Assembly: GCA_902702965.1 (NCBI GenBank)
Contig: CACRXP010000224.1
Coordinates: forward strand, 843,541-907,540
Source: Spirometra erinaceieuropaei
Taxonomy: Eukaryota > Platyhelminthes > Cestoda > Diphyllobothriidea > Diphyllobothriidae
Reading direction: 5' to 3'
DNA length: 64,000 bases
Shown here: piece by piece, positions 60,096 to 64,000 of the stretch
How positions within the stretch are numbered: the first letter of the stretch is position 1
Layout of the letters: each line of letters opens with the position of its first letter
Position numbers and translations under genes: made by a program
Notes under the pieces: model-generated
Databases searched by the model: none
Told to the model about the DNA's origin: nothing
Seen by the model: the letters and a program-made list of their open reading frames with translations, nothing else

Positions 60096-61076
60096 GCGAG
60101 GTGGGCCGGAATACACTACATTACAGCCAGAGAAACATTCGGCATTTACTGCCTTCTTTTTCGCAAGGCGAAAGTAGAGTTGTAAGACTAATTATCATGC
60201 AGCATAATTCTATAATGATCCAGTTACCTCGGAGTGCCAGCTGTCGAATGAACCTATTTCCAACTGCATGCGTGAACTATACTCTGCAGAAAGTGACTAC
60301 TTAAATAGCATGCAATTTTCTCATTGTTTTTCGATACCCTTAAAAATTCAATGATATTTCATGGAAAAAATGCGAGAAAAATTTACTTTCTTTTGCTTAT
60401 TCGGTAGAAACTTGCGTCTTTTATATTTTAAACCCGAAGAAAGGATATAATTTGGTTTTATAAAACCTTTCCAGTTCCCGAATACTGTTGAACCTAACCT
60501 GACGTTACACGTGCATTCAGGGTTCCCATATTACAAGCCGTATAATTTCCGCGTACGGAAAACCATGCATTTCTCCTCGGTAATAAAACGCGACCATATA
60601 GGGTTCATAAAATTCGGCAGTGAATTTGATCCATATTGTTCACTTCAAAAGCCACATTGGTAAATGCAGAGACGTGACGTTTTATGAATGGGCATTTCAA
60701 GGTATTAAAAAATCGCACAATTAGAAACTTTTTAAAAACCGAATTATCTCCTTCCTTCGAGCATAAAATTAGATAAAAACGTCATTTTCCACCAAACGGG
60801 CAAAAGCAAAATATTTTTGCGCATGTTTTCAATGAAATATAATTCAATTTTTGAGAGCAACGAAAATCAATGAGAAAAATACATGCGAAGTAACCATTTT
60901 TTACAGAGTATAGTTTCTTCATGCAGCTGGAAAGAAGTTTGCTCGAGAGCCGGCATCCTGAGGTAACAGAATTATTACAGCATTATGCTGCCTTACAACC
61001 CAACTCGTTAATCTTTTCTTAACGAAAACGCATTTTGGAACTTCGATTGACATTTCATGAGTTAGCCCACCTACTG
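60096..61076 (+). mobile_element. Foldback element copy 8, eroded left end
   Basis: Right terminus GTTAGCCCACCTACTG, then TA. The left end is eroded but GAGGTGGGCC at ~60098 fits its mirror. From 60173 the left arm pairs with the right arm (for example CATGCAGCATAATTCTATAA with its mirror near 60980). About 980 bp. Confidence 0.8.
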
Positions 61077-61079
61077 TAA

Positions 61080-63040
61080 GTCCTTTCATAGCCGTTCATG
61101 ATGCGTATTTTTTTTTATCAGAGGTGGTCTTACTGCAGTTCTGACAGTTAAGCATACCGCCTGTGCCGAATGGCAGGCGCCTCGCTCACACGATTCAGAA
61201 TAGCCACTCAGACTAGCTACTTGTATTGCTAGTGAAGAAATACGAACTGGCGGCCGCCTTCCGATGTACCGAAGCCTAACCTACAAGTAATTTCATGTAT
61301 TACAACACGGGCTCTCTGAAACCCCTGTTGTCCCTTTGTGCGGTTTAATGCGTTTCTTTATGAATGCCTCCAGAGCAACAATGGGTTTAATCTGCGACAA
61401 AAACGAGCTTCCGTCAGAGATGCTACCTGTCAGTTTTCATAAATGCCGGCACCCACATTCGACTGAACTGTGCCTTTCCGGCTTGTTCAGGTACACCTTT
61501 GTGGGCATAGATAGCCTGACCTCAGCACCGGCTTAAATAATGCGACGGAATCGGCTTTGAGTTGAGATCTGCTAAAGGCGTCGTACGTTTTAAAACTAGC
61601 AAAATTCGGAAAATCTACCAAATGTAATGCCACCAGAAAAGGACCAACTTGCGGAGGACATCATAATGGCTTAGTATAATTGCAGTCTGTTCATTTGAGA
61701 GGCGTTTCGTTGGGAAACTGGATAGCACAAAATTTTGCGGCAGCGGAAAAGTGTTTTCTTACGCGCCACAAAACTGTAAGCCTAGGATGTCGGTCTATGT
61801 GCCGGAAATGATAAACTTTGATTCTTTTGAGGGCATCTGCATTCTTCAGACCATGCGAACTGCGTGTTGACCAGTAATGAGGCAAAACACAAGAACTTCC
61901 GTTTTTCTAACAAACTTTTAAAACTTCGTGTATAATTCACCAGACTATATGTGAAAACAAACCAATTCAGATCCAACTCAGAAATTTTTGGAATAATTGA
62001 CCTTTCTTAACTTAACGCAAATGTGAAGAAAAACTTTTATTTTTAACCTATTATCTCGGAATTGTTTATAGCTTACTAAAATGCACAAAAGGGAACTTAA
62101 CCGAGTATAATAAATCTTAGTGCACGTTTTTTTCCTGAAAAGACTCGGAAAATCAGAAAAATTAAAAATGGTAGAAACAATAAGTATTGAGCCTTTTTCA
62201 GTTTGACATTACAACAGCAAATTCAGGAGCAAGGATTTGAGCCATTCCGACTACCCTACATTAATTTTGGGGCCGCAGAGTTGGTTATATTATATCGCGT
62301 TACGTTCGTTCCTATTTAGTCGGCAGAATGTTTTGAAGTCTACCAAATTTATGTAATGCAGTACCTATGAAAAATGGACCACCTTTAGCTGTCTACCAAT
62401 CGGTGATTAGTTTTCAGCAAATCAAGTAACATTTTTGCTTAATTTATTCCAGCAGCTACTGTAACAATGTTTGAAATTTTCAGTGCATTAAAGCAGCAAT
62501 TTATATGACAAAAAACTCTTTGAATGGCTACAAATTATGCTGAAATAGACCACCAGTTAATGCGAACAAATAAAACCGGAAATGCTTTTGTTGCGGAGGC
62601 GGCTTAAACCGCTGACTTCAGAAATCGTTTAGAGTTCTCTGACTCTTTCGAGTGGTGCCTAATTGCCGCACGAAAAACTGGATACTATCTTCTCCCCGAT
62701 TCACAAAACGAAACCATTGCAGTTTATGCAGTTTACCAGCTGGGATTGTAAGAGCTAACAAGTACTGTGAAAAGACTAATGTTAATATCGATTAGACGTC
62801 TGAAAATAACCCCAGTTGCGAACTTTAAGTTGGTCTGCCTATTTATCTATTAAATTCACAATTAAACTGTGCACTCCAACTTTCCAAAATGATTCATTTA
62901 ACGATGCATTCATTCTTCTATGCTTTAGGCGGTTGTAGATCATATACCTAGAAATTCGTCATTTCTATAATTTGTATTCAGAAGCGTTCTATGTTTCCTC
63001 CTCCATTTATATATACGGAAAGATTTTACTTTCTGACCGC
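61080..63040. other. AT-rich unassigned region
   Basis: No domain, RNA or repeated element was recognised. Short frames at 61336-61536 and 61691-61976 lack support. Confidence 0.35.
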
Positions 63041-63045
63041 GCCTG

Positions 63046-63252
63046 TTAGGGGTTAGGGTTATGGATAAGGGGTTGGGGTTAGGAGTTAGGGGTTATGGGT
63101 TAGGGGTCATTGGTCAGGGATAGGGGTTAGTGTTAGGGGTTAGGGTTGGGGGCTAGTGTTAGGGGCTAGGGTTAGGGGTTAGGGGTAAGGGGCTTGGGGT
63201 CATAGGTTAGGGTTACAGGTAAGTGTTAGGGTTAGGGGTTAGGGGCCAATGT
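63046..63252 (+). repeat. Degenerate TTAGGG/TTAGGGG telomere-like array
   Basis: About 200 bp of GGTTAGGG, GGGGTTAGGG, GGGGTTAGTG and similar variants on the plus strand. The variants and non-telomeric interruptions (GGTCATTGGTC, GGGGTCATAGG) show an old interstitial array, not an active chromosome end. Confidence 0.9.
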
Positions 63253-63462
63253 TGAACCCCCTATTACCACCGGCCCCTATGACAGACAGCTGAGGCTTGT
63301 ATACTGTAGTTGCGGCTAAGAAATAAGATCCGACCACAAATGCATCCATCATGAAGAAATTACATTGAGTTGTGGAACTGCCAGCTGCAGACAGAGTCCA
63401 AGACTAGCCCTGAAATGCGAGCGCGCAAATTCCTTAGTCATCCGAAAATGAGAAATATATCT

Positions 63463-63684
63463 TCATTGGTGCGAATGCATGCATTTGTGGGATAAGATAG
63501 GTGTAAATATTTCGTGTCGGATATAACGAACCGGTGCGGTTAACGTCCTGCCGAGCACATCCTCTTCGCTCAGTTCAAGGGGATAGTGGAGCTTGCTGAA
63601 GGTTTCCAATGTGGCGCTTGACCCGTTCTCCTCGTCATTTGAAGAAGAGGTTTGTGCAAAAACCATCCTATTTGTACGAGTTAG
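63463..63684 (-). CDS. Candidate exon of an unrecognised minus-strand gene
   Basis: The acceptor TTTTAATCCCAG (AG at 63685-63686) opens a phase-0 frame of 73 codons to a stop at 63463. Text: MVFAQTSSSNDEENGSSATL, ETFSKLHYPLELSEEDVLGR, TLTAPVRYIRHEIF. The central acidic segment has good coding texture; the last 15 residues are doubtful and may be intron (GTTCGT at ~63536). No family recognised. Confidence 0.4.
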   Translation of the reverse strand, partial: LTRTNRMVFAQTSSSNDEENGSSATLETFSKLHYPLELSEEDVLGRTLTAPVRYIRHEIFTPILSHKCMHSHQ

Positions 63685-64000
63685 CTGGGATTAAAATTGG
63701 CTGTCTTTCAGTTACCAAAGATATCCAGTTTTTTTACATTCATTGTCAAAAAACGTGCGTCGGACAGGACTTGGGACGAATTGGAGATTAGATCTGCCCC
63801 AAATGGAGACACCAACAAGGATCTTGTATGTCGAAGGAGATGATTAGGTGCAAAGGAATAGGTCCCAGATAACGCTCGCTAAACACGTCTTATACACATT
63901 ACTTCTCACACTGAACTAAGTTTATGAACTTGTGTTACATGGTTCCGGACTCATTAAATTCTCGCAGTCGATTGTTAAATAAAAGGTCTTGTGTACTGAC

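Noticed and set aside
34826..61076. Foldback cluster considered as a CRISPR-like or satellite array
   Set aside because: Units are ~990-bp palindromes spaced irregularly by unique DNA with TA flanks, not short direct repeats with spacers or contiguous monomers.
63046..63252. True chromosome end
   Set aside because: Units are heavily degenerate and ~750 bp of ordinary sequence follows.

Overview
This window looks like repeat-rich nuclear DNA from a eukaryote, most probably a parasitic flatworm (tapeworm or fluke). The evidence is a recognisable intron-containing animal gene with a 34-bp intron, many short protein-like stretches bounded by GT..AG splice signals, and a dense layer of decayed retroelements: CR1-like LINEs, Ty3/gypsy, Penelope-like GIY-YIG remnants and a tRNA-derived SINE. 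There are also foldback/MITE DNA elements and degenerate TTAGGG-like arrays. The clade is an inference from this mix; no species marker was seen. There are no bacterial operons, phage or CRISPR arrays. Two N runs (14418-14458 and 35900-36785) are assembly gaps.

Layout. 1-5.0 kb: nothing recognised. 5.0-12.6 kb: a LINE graveyard, with one family in both orientations and several internally deleted or truncated copies. 12.8-16.0 kb: a SINE and a 1.5-kb unit present twice in tandem across a gap, each unit carrying a broken gypsy integrase on the minus strand. 16.3-18.2 kb: the one confidently identified host gene, SAP18 (Sin3-associated/ASAP-complex protein), three exons on the plus strand. 19.4-20.0 kb: exons of an unknown minus-strand gene. 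20.46 kb: a hammerhead-ribozyme-like motif. 24.6 kb: a long (ACT)n microsatellite. 25.0-26.4 kb: a small inverted-repeat element and a GIY-YIG endonuclease remnant. 28.9-29.4 kb: SINE pieces, one pair forming an inverted repeat. 29.57-30.0 kb: a probable small zinc-ribbon-like gene. 31.6-33.7 kb: a decayed but colinear Ty3/gypsy pol (RT, RNase H, integrase) with an LTR-like CCAAT region after it.

34.8-61.1 kb is dominated by eight copies of a ~990-bp foldback element (CAGT termini, mostly TA-flanked, ~350-bp inverted arms). Between them lie exons of at least one unrecognised multi-exon minus-strand gene (39.47-41.08 kb) and isolated coding-like exons at 42.2, 44.6-45.0, 47.3-47.7, 54.8-55.0 and 63.5-63.7 kb. 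Also here are a second GIY-YIG remnant, two MITEs with telomere-like interiors and a GC-rich dispersed repeat.

The most unusual signal is the foldback cluster. Within a copy the two arms share variants that other copies lack, which suggests arm-to-arm homogenisation or copying through a hairpin. All coding calls other than SAP18 and the retroelement domains rest on open frame, amino-acid texture and splice signals read by eye, and should be treated as candidates.
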